Origin: Candidatus Mediterraneibacter excrementigallinarum
GTDB lineage: Bacteria > Bacillota > Clostridia > Lachnospirales > Lachnospiraceae
DNA: 64,000 nucleotides
Direction: 5' to 3'
NCBI GenBank assembly: GCA_019120075.1
Contig: DWVT01000127.1
Location: forward strand, 1 to 64,000
Part shown: positions 46,109-54,160 of the stretch, one piece after another
How positions within the stretch are numbered: the stretch's first letter is position 1
Layout of the letters: the number at the start of each line of letters is the position of its first letter
Notes under the pieces: model-generated
What the model saw: only the letters and a program-made list of their open reading frames with translations
Database searches by the model: none
What the model was told of the DNA's origin: nothing
Made by a program: the position numbers and the translations under genes

Positions 46109-46137
46109 TTGTTTTTTCCAGAATCCGAAAGTATAAT
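46109..46137 (+). promoter_or_regulatory. Promoter of the FliB-like gene
   Basis: TTGTTT (46109-46114), 17-base spacer, TATAAT (46132-46137). CGAAAACGTTGTTT over the -35 loosely resembles a CcpA cre site. Confidence 0.6.
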
Positions 46138-46175
46138 GATCTTTATATGAGGAAATACGGAAAGAGGAATCAGAC

Positions 46176-47321
46176 ATGCATTATACATTCCCACATTATT
46201 ATAAAAGATTCAGCTGCACGGGCGGATCCTGTCCAGATACCTGCTGTGCGGGATGGCAGATCCAGATTGATCCCGCCTCTCTGAAGAGATACAGAAAAAC
46301 CAAGGGGCTCATCGGCAGCCGTCTGAAAAATGAAATCAACTGGAAAGACCGGTGTTTCAGACAGTACGGCGGCAGATGTGCCTTTTTGAATGACGACGGA
46401 CTCTGCGATCTCTATCTGGAAGGAGGCGGGGAAAAAGCATTCTGCCGGACATGCCGCACCTATCCCCGGCATATCGAGGAGTTTGAGGGGCTGCGTGAAA
46501 TATCACTTTCTCTCTCCTGCCCTGCCGCTGCAGCGCTCATTCTTGGAAGCAGCGAACCTGTCCGTTTCATCGAAACGGATGTTTCCTCAAAGGAAGAGAC
46601 CTATCCGGACTTTGACTTTTTTCTTTTTACCAAACTGACCGACGCCAGAAGCCTGGCCTTTAAGATCCTCCAGGACCGCAGCCATCCGTTTCAGACAAGA
46701 GCGGCCATTGTCCTTGCTCTTGCCCATGACCTCCAGGAACGGATCGACCGTAACGCCCTTTATGCCGCGGACGAACTTCTGGAACGTTATGCGTCACCCT
46801 CTGTGTGGTCCTGGTTTGAAAAAAAGCTTGACCAGATCCATGTCGGCGGAAAATATCCCGTAAACACCGCGCAGACCCGCGGAAATCTTTTTGTGATCCT
46901 GAACCAGCTTGAGGTCCTGAGGCCTGAATGGAAAGACCGGCTCCGCCACGCCCGGACGACGCTCTCCGCCGCCTCGCCCTTTTCTGACAAACAGAAGAAG
47001 GATTTCCGGAAACTTTTTTCCGATATCACAGCCGAACAGCTCATGGTCTATTTTGTCTTCACCTATTTCTGCGGAGCAGTCTACAGTGGAAACGCCTATG
47101 GAAAGATGAAATTCGCCTTTACATGCACACTCCTGATCCGGGAGCTGGTCAGAGCAGAGTGGATCAGGAAATCAGGGAATATATCCTATAAAGATGTCAT
47201 CTCCATTGCACAGAAGTTTTCCAGAGAGATAGAGCATTCAGATTATAACAAATTTCGGATGGAAAAGATGCTGGATGATGAAGAGAGATTTGGATTGGAA
47301 AAGATGTTTGCGACATTGTGA
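46176..47321 (+). CDS. FliB-like lysine-N-methylase family protein
   Basis: 381 residues. The cysteine-rich N-terminus FSCTGGSCPDTCCAGW, then GGRCAFLNDDGLCDLY and AFCRTCRTYPRH match the FliB family, named for methylation of flagellin lysines. The spacing of eight or more cysteines suggests bound metal or an iron-sulfur centre. No flagellar genes are in the window, so the target here is unknown. It stands alone with its own promoter and a 52-bp palindromic terminator. Confidence 0.82.
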   Translation: MHYTFPHYYKRFSCTGGSCPDTCCAGWQIQIDPASLKRYRKTKGLIGSRLKNEINWKDRCFRQYGGRCAFLNDDGLCDLYLEGGGEKAFCRTCRTYPRHIEEFEGLREISLSLSCPAAAALILGSSEPVRFIETDVSSKEETYPDFDFFLFTKLTDARSLAFKILQDRSHPFQTRAAIVLALAHDLQERIDRNALYAADELLERYASPSVWSWFEKKLDQIHVGGKYPVNTAQTRGNLFVILNQLEVLRPEWKDRLRHARTTLSAASPFSDKQKKDFRKLFSDITAEQLMVYFVFTYFCGAVYSGNAYGKMKFAFTCTLLIRELVRAEWIRKSGNISYKDVISIAQKFSREIEHSDYNKFRMEKMLDDEERFGLEKMFATL

Positions 47322-47323
47322 AG

Positions 47324-47375
47324 TTTTTAACGGGTGCCGTGTACTTCGTACGAAGTACACGGCACCCGTTAAAAA
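47324..47375. terminator. 52-bp perfect palindrome, bidirectional terminator
   Basis: A perfect inverted repeat centred on CGTACG, with arms containing AACGGGTGCCGTGTACTT and T5/A5 ends, lies between the convergent FliB-like and cfa genes. Either transcript ends with a long stem and a U-run. Confidence 0.9.
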
Positions 47376-47379
47376 AATA

Positions 47380-48543
47380 TCAATACCACCTTACCATCGG
47401 CAGATCATTATTTATCCCTTTTGTCATCAGAATCTGATGCAGATCGATGATCCCGTTATGGAATGTAGCTGCGCATGCGGCGAGATAGAGATCCCACATA
47501 CGGATGAACCTTTCATCGAACATCTTCCGCACTTCATCCAGATGCTCCAGGTAATTCTTCCTCCAGCATCTGAGCGTCCGGTTGTAGTGTAACCGCAGAT
47601 TCTCCACATCCATTGTATGGAAATCGAACTCCGACATCTCTGTCAGCATCTCTCTCAGGCTAGGGATCATCCCGCCCGGGAAAATATATTTCTTGATCCA
47701 TGCATCGCCAGGATGCTCTTTCAGAGCGCTGATAAAGTGGAGCAGGAAAAGCCCGCCTTTCTTCATCACCTTGTTTGCACACTCCAGGAAGAGTTTATAA
47801 TTCTCACGTCCAACATGCTCTACCATTCCCACGCTGACTACACGGTCAAACTGCTCTCCCATCTTCGGCAGGTCTCGGTAATCCATCAGTTCCACTTTCA
47901 CGTAATCTTCAAGGCCCTCCTCTTTGATTCTCTTCTGGCACTCTTTATACTGCTCTTCACTCAGCGTGATGCCTGTGCCGTGGACCTTATATTTCTTTGC
48001 AGCCTCGATCAGAAGGAAGCCCCAGCCGCATCCGATATCCAGAAGGCTCATTCCCTCTTTCAGATACAGCTTCTGAAGAATGTAATCAACCTTGTTCACC
48101 TGCGCCTGATACAGCGTATCATCTTCATGCTTGAAATATCCGCAGGAGTAGCTCATTGTCTCATCAAGCCAGAGCTTGTAGAAGTCATTTCCAATGTCAT
48201 AGTGGCTCCGGACCTCTTTCTGCTGGTTTTTCTTGGAGGAAGAAGTAAAGATCAGCTTCTTCAGCGCATTCTGATCAGTGGAAAATTTCCCCATCTGTCC
48301 CAGGAAATGATCCAGCGCCTCATAAAGATCTCCCTCGATCTCCAGATCACCATCCATATAAGCCTCTCCAAGAGCGATGGACGTACTGGTAAGAAGCGAG
48401 CTCACCGGGATGGATTTGTTGAACTTCACGGTAAAGGTAGGTTCTCCCTCTCCGATCTTATACTCCTTTCCGTCCAGCTTCACGAGAAAGGGCTGTTCGT
48501 CAAATTTCTTTAAAAATGAAATCAATCCTTGTTCTACTATCAT
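47380..48543 (-). CDS. cfa: Cyclopropane-fatty-acyl-phospholipid synthase
   Basis: 387 residues. It adds a methylene group from S-adenosylmethionine across double bonds of membrane lipids. N-terminal lipid-binding domain (about 1-95), then the methyltransferase with SHYDIGNDFYKLWLDETMSYSCGYF and SAM motif LLDIGCGWGFLLIEAA. A perfect 13-bp hairpin (48587-48625) lies in its 5' leader. It is downstream of the carboxypeptidase on the same strand. Confidence 0.95.
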   Translation of the reverse strand: MIVEQGLISFLKKFDEQPFLVKLDGKEYKIGEGEPTFTVKFNKSIPVSSLLTSTSIALGEAYMDGDLEIEGDLYEALDHFLGQMGKFSTDQNALKKLIFTSSSKKNQQKEVRSHYDIGNDFYKLWLDETMSYSCGYFKHEDDTLYQAQVNKVDYILQKLYLKEGMSLLDIGCGWGFLLIEAAKKYKVHGTGITLSEEQYKECQKRIKEEGLEDYVKVELMDYRDLPKMGEQFDRVVSVGMVEHVGRENYKLFLECANKVMKKGGLFLLHFISALKEHPGDAWIKKYIFPGGMIPSLREMLTEMSEFDFHTMDVENLRLHYNRTLRCWRKNYLEHLDEVRKMFDERFIRMWDLYLAACAATFHNGIIDLHQILMTKGINNDLPMVRWY

Positions 48544-48586
48544 TTTTTCACCATTCCTTTCTTATTGCAGGCACAATCAGTCAGGA

Positions 48587-48625
48587 TTCCCGGTCACAGG
48601 CACGTCACTTTTCTGTGACCGGGAA
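48587..48625 (-). other. Stem-loop in the cfa leader
   Basis: TTCCCGGTCACAG / CTGTGACCGGGAA, a 13-bp perfect stem with a 13-base loop, 44 bases upstream of the cfa start. There is no T-run on the minus strand, so a leader structure or protein site is more likely than a terminator. Confidence 0.55.
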
Positions 48626-48744
48626 AGCGGCAGCCTGTATCATTCAAGTATTGACAATAAAACACCGGAGGATACCGGTCCGCGTTTCATTACGCCTTCC
48701 GCTATCCCCCGGATAGTAATTATATCTCTTTTTCTGTATATAAG

Positions 48745-49725
48745 TCAAACCCCAGTATCGCTTCTGCCCCATTCCTTTCTGAGCTGCCCGTACAGGTTCA
48801 GTGCGTCGAGGACATGATAAGGCTCTGTCTGGTGATTCCCATTCGCTTTTGCTGTCACGATAATATAGTCCCTGTTGTCGACATGGGCAAGAGAGGCAAG
48901 GCAAAGTCCCGACTGATCGGTAAATCCGGTCTTTCCTCCCCTCACTTCCCCTCCCGGTACCTTCCAGTCCTCTCTGAGACGGAACATACTGCTCTGAAAA
49001 GTCAGACCTTCCGGATGCTCTTCGGTAGGTGATGCGGTATATTTCTCCGTGCAGAAAATGGTACGGAAAGTCCTGTCCTTAAGAGCATACCTGAGGAGAG
49101 CTGCCATATCTTCCACTGTCGTGTAATGCTCCTCATCATGAAGTCCGGTCACATTAGCGAAATGAGTGTTCTCCATTCCCAATTCACTGGCTTTTTCATT
49201 CATCAGCTCCACAAAAGCTCCCTCTGAACCTGCGGTATGCCTTGCTATCTGTACCGAGCATTCCCCGCCGGATGGCAGGATGATCCCATAGAGAAGATCC
49301 TCCGCAGTAACCGTCTCCCCGGGGAGGAATCCTGCCATGGACGCACCCTCTTCATAGAGCGGCGGAAAGATTTCCTTCTCCAGAGTAACCTCCTCGGACA
49401 GGTCTTCGATCAGTTCGATTCCGATCAGACAGGTCATCATCTTTGTCAGAGACGCCGGATAAATCCTCTCCTCTTCCTGAAATCCGGTGATCGCCTTCCC
49501 ATCGCTCAGTCGCACAACGATCCCGGCCTCACTGTAGATCCCGCTCAGGTCAGGATCCATATTAACCGTCTCAATCACCACCGGTTTCCTTTCGATTTCC
49601 GTTCCTGCTGAGCTGCCTGCTTTCTCTTCTGTATGTTCTCCTGCTCCCCCGCTCCTGATCATCAAAAACAGCGCCCCTGCTATGACAAGGAGCGCCAGCA
49701 TTGCCACTGCAATAGTCCGTTTCAT
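48745..49725 (-). CDS. D-alanyl-D-alanine carboxypeptidase (PBP5-like, S11 family)
   Basis: 326 residues. An N-terminal membrane anchor/signal (residues about 5-24) precedes an extracellular serine-peptidase domain: SLTK (Ser92, Lys95), SGG at 153-155 in place of the usual SGN, and KTG at 266-268. It trims the last D-alanine from peptidoglycan stem peptides. ATG 49725 lies 5 bases after GAGGAG. The promoter holds two BlaI-like boxes, so cell-wall stress or beta-lactam control is likely. It lacks the C-terminal amphipathic domain of typical PBP5. Confidence 0.9.
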   Translation of the reverse strand: MKRTIAVAMLALLVIAGALFLMIRSGGAGEHTEEKAGSSAGTEIERKPVVIETVNMDPDLSGIYSEAGIVVRLSDGKAITGFQEEERIYPASLTKMMTCLIGIELIEDLSEEVTLEKEIFPPLYEEGASMAGFLPGETVTAEDLLYGIILPSGGECSVQIARHTAGSEGAFVELMNEKASELGMENTHFANVTGLHDEEHYTTVEDMAALLRYALKDRTFRTIFCTEKYTASPTEEHPEGLTFQSSMFRLREDWKVPGGEVRGGKTGFTDQSGLCLASLAHVDNRDYIIVTAKANGNHQTEPYHVLDALNLYGQLRKEWGRSDTGV

Positions 49726-49748
49726 CATATCTCCTCTTCTGTATTGTC

Positions 49749-49797
49749 TTACATTTGTAATACTTTTTATATTACAGATGCAAGAACTGTTTGTCAA
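49749..49797 (-). promoter_or_regulatory. Carboxypeptidase promoter with two BlaI/MecI-like operators
   Basis: Minus strand: TTGACA (49792-49797), 17-base spacer, TAATAT (49769-49774), close to consensus. TTACATTTGTAA (49749-49760) and TTACAGATGCAA (49772-49783) flank and overlap the -10, 23 bp centre to centre. They match the TTACA-N2-TGTAA core of BlaI/MecI operators. No blaI gene is in the window. Confidence 0.65.
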
Positions 49798-49907
49798 CAC
49801 TTTTCTCTCATGCCGTGGTATAATATGACCACTTAGGAAGTCAGTTTACGAGCCTAGTGTCCATGGTACAATGGTCACGCAATATATTAAAAATAAAGAG
49901 GCATATT

Positions 49908-50711
49908 ATGAAAATATGGATATCAGAAAATCTGAAAAAGAAAAATCTCTACGCGGCAAGAGTCCTTCTGCCTGTCCTGGGCAGTCTCCTGCTCGTTATC
50001 TGCCTGATCACCGGGAGCATTTTTCTCGGCGCCTATCTAGATCTTCCCATGGAAATACTGTCTTTCGCAGTATGCATCTCTGCAACAGTTCTCCTGATCT
50101 GGACCGCGGTGGGAACCGGAAGACGTTCTCTGAGAGATTCCCTCGTCTTCTGCCAGGACCGAAACGGCGATATTTATATTTCAGACGTCCGGAAATATTC
50201 CGCCTTCCGCAGAGGGATCCTCGGATTTGTCTCCATGGCTTTCAAGACACAGAAAGTCCTGAACAACATGCTGTCGCCGGGAGGCGTTCTGGAAAAATAT
50301 CTCTCTCAGGAAAGATCACTTCAAGGTCTGGAGCCCCGTATCCTGTCAGTGGAAAAGATTAAAGAAAACCGGATGACCTACTCCATGATCTGCCATGTGG
50401 AACTGCCCGGGAACCGTCTGAGCCGACAGACTTATGTCTTTTCAAAAGGCTATGACAATGAAAAAGAACTCCTGCACGAACTGGAGCTGCTCACTGCGAG
50501 CTCCGTACATGCAGAAGTCCATGAAAACCGGAATCCGGCTTATATCATACTCAGCACCGTCGTGCTGATCCTGTTTGTCATCCTGTGCGTATGCAGCCAT
50601 CCGGCCATCGCTCTTCTCCCCGCAGGGATCTATTTTCCCTGTCTGGGAGCCGCTTTTCTCACGGTCTTCTTCCTGGTCTGGTTTGCCGTACGGCAGCACC
50701 GCGGAGAGTAG
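49908..50711 (+). CDS. Hypothetical membrane protein, four predicted helices
   Basis: 267 residues from ATG 49908 (AAAGAGG 6 bases upstream). Two hydrophobic helices near the N-terminus (about 15-65), a soluble middle domain of 120 residues, and two helices at the C-terminus (about 210-260). I do not recognise a family. It stands alone, divergent from the carboxypeptidase. Its last codons are part of an imperfect 33-base direct repeat with sequence just after the gene. Confidence 0.7.
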   Translation: MKIWISENLKKKNLYAARVLLPVLGSLLLVICLITGSIFLGAYLDLPMEILSFAVCISATVLLIWTAVGTGRRSLRDSLVFCQDRNGDIYISDVRKYSAFRRGILGFVSMAFKTQKVLNNMLSPGGVLEKYLSQERSLQGLEPRILSVEKIKENRMTYSMICHVELPGNRLSRQTYVFSKGYDNEKELLHELELLTASSVHAEVHENRNPAYIILSTVVLILFVILCVCSHPAIALLPAGIYFPCLGAAFLTVFFLVWFAVRQHRGE

Positions 50712-50756
50712 GCGTAACAATAATCTGGTTTGAAGTGCGGCAGCACTGCGGGGAGT
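50677..50756. repeat. Imperfect direct repeat at the 3' end of the membrane protein gene
   Basis: TCTGGTTTG...CGGCAGCACCGCGGAGAGT at 50677-50709 recurs with changes at 50724-50756, a 47-bp offset. It is probably a local duplication of the gene end. Confidence 0.5.
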
Positions 50757-50775
50757 GACAGCAGATTTCCGGGTT

Positions 50776-51741
50776 CTACAGCTCTCCCTTTTCCAGCATC
50801 TCCTCAAAAGGTGTCTTCTCAGGCAGATCAAGGGCAAACCGTTTCTCAAGCCATGCTGATACAAGCGGGATCCATTTTGCCGCGTCCGGATAGATCTGAG
50901 ACTGTGACACTGCCGACGCCTGGGTGGATACACTCAGACCGTGAGGCCCCTGCTCGAAGATATGCATCTCGAAAGGAACCTTGTGGTCCGCCAGCGCGTG
51001 TGCCATGCGGATGCTGTGCTGTACCGGCACCAGAGAGTCCTCGGAAGTCGCCCACAGATAAGTCGGCGGCGTCTGGTCCGTCACAAGCCTTGCCGGGCTC
51101 ACACTTCTGAGTGTCTCCTCATCCGGTTCTGCCTCTCCCAGGAACGCCGTATTGGATCCCTTAAAGAAATCTGCATCCATGGGGTTGCCAAATACAGAAT
51201 CACGCATAAAGATATAATCGCTGAGCGTATACCCCAGGATCAGGGCTGCCGGCCGGATCATCTCTTTGTCCGCGCCCAGATACTCTGTCACAAGCGGCTT
51301 GTCCCAGTATACGCCGTACATTGCCGTATTGTGTGCTCCGGCGGAGAATCCGCAGACTGCCACCCGGTCCATATCCACTGCCCACTCATCACTGTGTTCA
51401 CGGATCAGAAGCATAGCCATTCCAATCTCCCTCACCGGAGCAGGATGCTTTGTCACCGGATTTGGCTTAATGGATTTTCCGAACACATCCAGGAACTCAT
51501 CCCTTCCCTGGGTATAGGTGGAATACCGGAGGACAAACGCATGATAACCCATGGCGGCAAACTGCATTGCCACCGGCTCTGCCTCCCGGTCAGAGCAGTT
51601 GAAATATCCGCCTCCGGGGCAGATCAGCACTGCCGGGCGCTTTCCCTGTCCGTGCATCTCTCCTTTTTCATTGATCACATATGTGGTCAGCGTCACGTCT
51701 TCCCTGTCTTCATACAAACGAAATACTTCTGTAAACATCAT
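50776..51741 (-). CDS. Alpha/beta hydrolase (esterase-like)
   Basis: 321 residues. Oxyanion segment RPAVLICPGGGY, nucleophile elbow CGFSAGAH (Ser133), catalytic Asp in ATSEDSLVP and His in EQGPHGLSV. It is related to acetyl-xylan and other carbohydrate esterases and lacks a signal peptide. It is the last gene of the rhamnoside operon and overlaps the preceding metallo-beta-lactamase gene by four bases. It is the intact relative of the broken hydrolase at 18045-18939. Its final residues KTPFEEMLEKGEL may be a cut-off start of the tail seen in that protein. Confidence 0.87.
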   Translation of the reverse strand: MMFTEVFRLYEDREDVTLTTYVINEKGEMHGQGKRPAVLICPGGGYFNCSDREAEPVAMQFAAMGYHAFVLRYSTYTQGRDEFLDVFGKSIKPNPVTKHPAPVREIGMAMLLIREHSDEWAVDMDRVAVCGFSAGAHNTAMYGVYWDKPLVTEYLGADKEMIRPAALILGYTLSDYIFMRDSVFGNPMDADFFKGSNTAFLGEAEPDEETLRSVSPARLVTDQTPPTYLWATSEDSLVPVQHSIRMAHALADHKVPFEMHIFEQGPHGLSVSTQASAVSQSQIYPDAAKWIPLVSAWLEKRFALDLPEKTPFEEMLEKGEL

Positions 51742-52604
51742 TGATCCCTCTGCTTTCTCTTATCTTTCCCGATCACAACGGAAGCGAAACCGGGCTTGAA
51801 CATGTCATCCAGGGTCATCCCGTCCAGAGCGCATACCCGTGGTTCAAACTCCATCCCGAAGAACGACTGGAACGGCTGTCCTCTGTCATAGTCCGCCTCC
51901 CGGGCAGCCCGGATATATCGGGGCAGTTCCTCTCTTCGGATCATCTGCGGATTATGGCCTCCAAGATATCCGTCGCAGTTCAGATCATACATCTTCTGCA
52001 CCGCCGCCATATATGTATCCAGATCCGTAGTCTCGTCGGAAAACAGCCATACGAAAAATCCGGTGGCATCTCCGATAAAGAGAAGGTTTTTCTCCTCATA
52101 CAGAAGGGAAATCCCGCCCTGGGTGTGTCCCGGCGTTTCATAAACCTTCAATGTTGCTCCGCCAAGATCGAAGGTATCCCCCTCCTTCACCGGGACAAGG
52201 TTTCCGCATCCTCTTGAAAGGAATTCTTCCTCGTCAAATCCTTCCGGGAGTCCGTTAAACTCCTTCCCGGTCTCATAATCAATGCTGTGCTTTGCCCGCT
52301 CTATGCTGTCCTTTCTCATCTCCCTGGAAGTGTGGCGCCTGCACAGGTCCATGTCCTTCTCCCCGATATAGCAGGGTTCCTCAAACAGTCCGTTTCCGCA
52401 GGTATGATCCAGATGGCCGTGAGTGTCAAAGATCAGAAGAGGCTTGTCCGTGATCTCACGGACCGCTCCCTTCAGATCTCCGTACCCGTATCCAGTGTCG
52501 ATCAGGGCAGCTTTTTCTGTCCCCTCCACCAGATAGCAGAACACTCCTTCCGGGCTTCCGATCCGGTAATAGCCGTCCATCTTCTCAGTCTTATAATATG
52601 CCAT
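51738..52604 (-). CDS. Metallo-beta-lactamase-fold hydrolase (first of two)
   Basis: 288 residues from ATG 52604 (AAGGTGG upstream; GTG 52616 is possible). The zinc-binding motif is THGHLDHTCG, with further ligands in YETPGHTQGG and LFIGDATG. The fold splits esters, thioesters or phosphodiesters; the substrate is unknown. It resembles the protein at 53258-54115, and the two flank the beta-phosphoglucomutase-like gene in one operon. It overlaps the hydrolase start by four bases. Confidence 0.85.
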   Translation of the reverse strand: MAYYKTEKMDGYYRIGSPEGVFCYLVEGTEKAALIDTGYGYGDLKGAVREITDKPLLIFDTHGHLDHTCGNGLFEEPCYIGEKDMDLCRRHTSREMRKDSIERAKHSIDYETGKEFNGLPEGFDEEEFLSRGCGNLVPVKEGDTFDLGGATLKVYETPGHTQGGISLLYEEKNLLFIGDATGFFVWLFSDETTDLDTYMAAVQKMYDLNCDGYLGGHNPQMIRREELPRYIRAAREADYDRGQPFQSFFGMEFEPRVCALDGMTLDDMFKPGFASVVIGKDKRKQRDQ

Positions 52605-52619
52605 GTTTTTTCCCACCTT

Positions 52620-53261
52620 CTATTCTGCCAGTTTCAAAAGCTCTGAGAAAGTCTGGATCTTCACATCCGCCTTGTCATACCCGAATGCGTCCCCGATGCC
52701 GACTGCGGTCATTCCCGCTGCCTTTGCTGCATCGATCCCGGCATAGGCGTCCTCCACTACAATGCAGTTGTCCGGCTTCTCGCCCAGGAACTCTCCTGCC
52801 TTGGAGAACACCTCCGGATCCGGCTTGGAATGAGTGATGTTGTTTCCGTCAGAGATGGCATCAAAAGCGTCCAGCAGCTCCACCTTTTCCAGAATGAACT
52901 TCGCATTCTTGCTGGATGAGCCTATGGCGAGCTTACATCCTCTCTCATGGAGTTCTTTCAGTGTATTTCTGACTTCATCCGTCACATCCGCAGGTGTCAT
53001 GGTGGAGAGGAGTTTCCTGTAAGTATTGTTCTTCTCCTCCATCAGTTCCGCTTTTCTCTCAGCAGAAAGAGGCTCTCCTTCATAGCGCTCCAGGATGATC
53101 TCAAGGCTCTCCGCACGGCTTACTCCCCGGAGACGGTTGTTGATCTTCTCATCAAAATAGATTCCCATCCCGTCCGCCATCTTCTTCCACGCCTGATAGT
53201 GGAATTTGTCCGTAAATACGATCACACCGTCGAGGTCAAAAATAAATGCTTTCATGTTCAT
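52620..53261 (-). CDS. pgmB: Beta-phosphoglucomutase-like HAD phosphatase
   Basis: 213 residues. HAD motif I FDLDGVIVFT (Asp9, Asp11), cap with NNRLRGVSRAESLE, GSSSKN motif II and VVEDAYAGIDAA motif IV, all typical of beta-phosphoglucomutase, which interconverts beta-glucose 1- and 6-phosphate. No sugar phosphorylase is nearby to supply the 1-phosphate, so the true substrate may differ; the symbol is by similarity. The start at 53261 overlaps the previous gene by four bases; the second ATG at 53255 has better ribosome-site spacing. Confidence 0.85.
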   Translation of the reverse strand: MNMKAFIFDLDGVIVFTDKFHYQAWKKMADGMGIYFDEKINNRLRGVSRAESLEIILERYEGEPLSAERKAELMEEKNNTYRKLLSTMTPADVTDEVRNTLKELHERGCKLAIGSSSKNAKFILEKVELLDAFDAISDGNNITHSKPDPEVFSKAGEFLGEKPDNCIVVEDAYAGIDAAKAAGMTAVGIGDAFGYDKADVKIQTFSELLKLAE

Positions 53262-54115
53262 TCTCCTTTTCCATAAACTTTCATGACTTCTGCTTTTTTG
53301 ATAAAGATGCTTGCCTTTTTATATCTCACACGGCACAGTTCCGGCGCCTTCGGATCCATCTCCACAAACGGATGGTTCAGCTTGTCTTCGATCACGGCAG
53401 TTCCGCCAAACACCGCGTCCACCAGTCCGATATAATCGTCGATATAGCTTTTCGCGATAGGGAATCCATTGTGGTTGGGCAGAAGCCAGTCGTACTCTGT
53501 CCCCAGTTCCTTCATCCTCTGGGAATTGCTCCTTAAATTATCCAGGCGTTCCCGAACATCGTAGGGTGCCTCCGGATTGTTGGAATTATCAAACATCATG
53601 ACCTGGGCCGACTCCAGATCGTCTCCGCAGAAGAACATCCTCTCCTTCCTGTCGAGGAAAAACAGGCTGCTGTTGCAGTGGGCGGGTTTTGCTTCGATCA
53701 CTTCGATCTCCCGGTCTCCCAGATCGATCCGGTCTCCGTCTTTCAGCCAGATTTTCTTATAATCCGGATGAGGCAGCTTTTTGAGATCAAAGGGCACTGC
53801 CCCCGGCGCTTCCACGGAGGGAGCGTCAATCAGCGCACCTTCGCTCATATAAGCCTCCTCAAACTCTCCGTTTCCCGCCGCATGGTCCGGGTGATAATGA
53901 GTGTTTGCCACGATAATCGGTTTATCTGTCAGCTTCTCCACAAAAGCCCGCAGATTGCCTGCACCGTAGCCTGTATCCAGGAGGAGTGCCTTCTCTTTTC
54001 CTTCCAGCAGATACATGTTTTCACTGCCGTTCATAAAATTAATGAACCAGGTGCCCTCTTTTGCCTCCCATGCCGTATAATTTCCAAAGATCATCTCCAG
54101 TGATGGCTCTTCCAT
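53258..54115 (-). CDS. Metallo-beta-lactamase-fold hydrolase (second of two)
   Basis: 285 residues. Zinc motif THYHPDHAAG, then EAKPAHCNSSLFFL and MFFCGDDLESAQVMMF with later ligands. It is similar to the product of 51738-52604 (both have LDTGYG, then TDKPxxxxxTHxHxDHxxGNGxFEE). It begins 45 bases after the GH78 gene in the same operon. Function is unknown; hydrolysis of an ester or lactone from the imported glycoside is a guess. Confidence 0.85.
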   Translation of the reverse strand: MEEPSLEMIFGNYTAWEAKEGTWFINFMNGSENMYLLEGKEKALLLDTGYGAGNLRAFVEKLTDKPIIVANTHYHPDHAAGNGEFEEAYMSEGALIDAPSVEAPGAVPFDLKKLPHPDYKKIWLKDGDRIDLGDREIEVIEAKPAHCNSSLFFLDRKERMFFCGDDLESAQVMMFDNSNNPEAPYDVRERLDNLRSNSQRMKELGTEYDWLLPNHNGFPIAKSYIDDYIGLVDAVFGGTAVIEDKLNHPFVEMDPKAPELCRVRYKKASIFIKKAEVMKVYGKGE

Positions 54116-54160
54116 ATCTGATCGTTCCTTTCATTTTCTTTCTGATCCGCTCCGGGCGAA

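Noticed and set aside
46101..46114. CcpA cre-like sequence at the FliB-like gene promoter
   Set aside because: Only about half of the cre consensus fits; kept as a remark, not as a site.
52620..53261. Beta-phosphoglucomutase as proof of maltose or trehalose phosphorolysis
   Set aside because: No GH65 or other phosphorylase gene in the window, so the pathway claim is not supported.
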